From: Paludibacteraceae bacterium | GTDB lineage: Bacteria > Bacteroidota > Bacteroidia > Bacteroidales > Paludibacteraceae | Direction of reading: 5' to 3' | DNA: 7,787 nucleotides | Assembly: GCA_023227695.1 (NCBI GenBank) | Contig: JALNVE010000152.1 | Location: 1 to 7,787, forward strand | In this document: positions 6,950-7,787 of the stretch, piece by piece | How the letters are laid out: every line of letters begins with the position of its first letter | Numbering within the stretch: the stretch's first letter is position 1 | The notes under the pieces: model-generated | Database searches by the model: none | What the model saw: the letters and a program-made list of their open reading frames with translations, nothing else | What the model was told of the DNA's origin: nothing | Translations under genes and position numbers: made by a program

Positions 6950-6961
6950 TTAAATAATCAT

Positions 6962-7787
6962 TTATTTTGCATCTTTTGCATCCATTTGATCCTTCAAAGC
7001 AGCAAGCTCTTCGATATCTCCAAGAGTTGTTCTTTCCATACCTGAATTCATAGACTCAGCTTTCTTAGAAGGTTTCTTCTTTTTGAAGTCTTTCTTCTCT
7101 GAATCATCTCCGTCAGCTACCTTTTGAGCATCTTCGAATATGCGGCTGTGAGAAAGAATGATTCTCTTAGCGTCTTTATTGAATTCGATAACTTTGAAGT
7201 TCAACTTCTCATCAACCTTAGCTTGAGATCCGTCTTCCTTGATCAAATGTTTAGGAGTTGCAAATCCTTCAACGCCGTAAGGTAATGCAATAACAGCACC
7301 CTTATCTAACATCTCAACGATTGTACCCTCGTGAATTGAGCCTACTGTAAAGATTGTCTCAAATACATCCCAAGGATTCTCCTCTAGTTGTTTGTGTCCA
7401 AGGCTCAAACGACGATTTTCTTTGTCGATTTCCAATACCTGAACTTCGATATCTGCACCAATCTGAGTAAACTCTGATGGATGTTTGATCTTCTTTGTCC
7501 AAGAAAGGTCAGAGATGTGGATCAAACCATCAACTCCTTCTTCTATCTCAACGAATACGCCAAAGTTAGTGAAGTTACGTACTTTTGCAGTATGTTTGCT
7601 TCCTACAGCATATTTAGTATCGATATTGTCCCATGGATCTTGTTTAAGTTGCTTGATACCCAATGACATCTTTCTCTCTTCACGATCAAGAGTCAAGATA
7701 ACAGCCTCTACTTCGTCACCAACTTTCATGAAATCTTGTGCACTACGTAAGTGTTGTGACCAAGACATTTCAGAAACGTGGATCAAA
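6962..7787 (-). CDS. rpsA: 30S ribosomal protein S1, C-terminal part
   Basis: S1 binds mRNA on the small ribosomal subunit and helps initiation, especially on leaders without a Shine-Dalgarno sequence, which is how all genes in this window begin. Only the last 275 or so codons are present; the gene enters from the window edge, and the first in-frame TTG near 7786 is an internal Leu, not a start. Counting from there, one S1 (OB-fold) repeat is cut at the edge and ends near 46. A complete repeat covers about 61-132 (NFTNFGVFVEIEEGVDGLIHIS region) and a third, more divergent repeat about 147-216 (GTIVEMLDKGAVIALPYGVEG). Linkers QDPWDNI and ENPWDVF mark repeat boundaries. A charged tail follows (DFKKKKPSKK at 233-242), ending TTLGDIEELAALKDQ, typical of the Bacteroidales protein. 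The full protein is probably near 600 residues with about six repeats. Confidence 0.95.
   Translation of the reverse strand, partial: LIHVSEMSWSQHLRSAQDFMKVGDEVEAVILTLDREERKMSLGIKQLKQDPWDNIDTKYAVGSKHTAKVRNFTNFGVFVEIEEGVDGLIHISDLSWTKKIKHPSEFTQIGADIEVQVLEIDKENRRLSLGHKQLEENPWDVFETIFTVGSIHEGTIVEMLDKGAVIALPYGVEGFATPKHLIKEDGSQAKVDEKLNFKVIEFNKDAKRIILSHSRIFEDAQKVADGDDSEKKDFKKKKPSKKAESMNSGMERTTLGDIEELAALKDQMDAKDAK

Noticed and set aside
7784..7786. Apparent start codon (TTG) of the S1 fragment
   Set aside because: It falls inside an S1 repeat (LIHVSEMSW, matching LIHISDLSW in the next repeat), so the frame continues beyond the window and this is an internal Leu.

Overview
The window looks like chromosomal DNA from a member of the Bacteroidota, most likely order Bacteroidales. 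Four things point there. The DNA is AT-rich. There is a Bacteroidota-type outer-membrane protein with an N-terminal carboxypeptidase-regulatory-like domain (DUF5686 type). Start codons follow A/T-rich leaders with no Shine-Dalgarno match. Promoter-like sites fit the Bacteroides TTTG / TAnnTTTG (-33/-7) pattern. The genus cannot be fixed from the sequence alone.

All supported genes lie on the minus strand, so transcription runs from the high-numbered end down. In that order they are: the 3' part of rpsA (ribosomal protein S1, cut by the window edge), an OmpA-family outer-membrane protein, an intrinsic terminator, rnz (ribonuclease Z), a DUF5686-type predicted outer-membrane barrel protein, a 337-base regulatory intergenic region, and leuA (2-isopropylmalate synthase). 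The last 147 bases downstream of leuA hold no securely identified gene.

The highlight is the region upstream of leuA (about 1683-1867). It holds a consensus promoter, then a 22-codon open frame rich in isoleucine and leucine codons (10 of 22 residues are Ile, Leu or Val). A hairpin overlaps the end of that frame, and a perfect 12-bp stem followed by six T residues lies between it and leuA. A competing 10-bp pairing joins the leader stop-codon region to the 5' arm of the terminator. This is the layout of ribosome-mediated transcription attenuation by branched-chain amino acids. The leader gene is too short for routine gene calling and would be missing from a standard annotation.

The rest is housekeeping or envelope biology: translation (S1), tRNA 3' processing (RNase Z), peptidoglycan-anchored outer membrane (OmpA) and an uncharacterised outer-membrane protein. 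No mobile elements, CRISPR arrays, tRNA or rRNA genes were seen.
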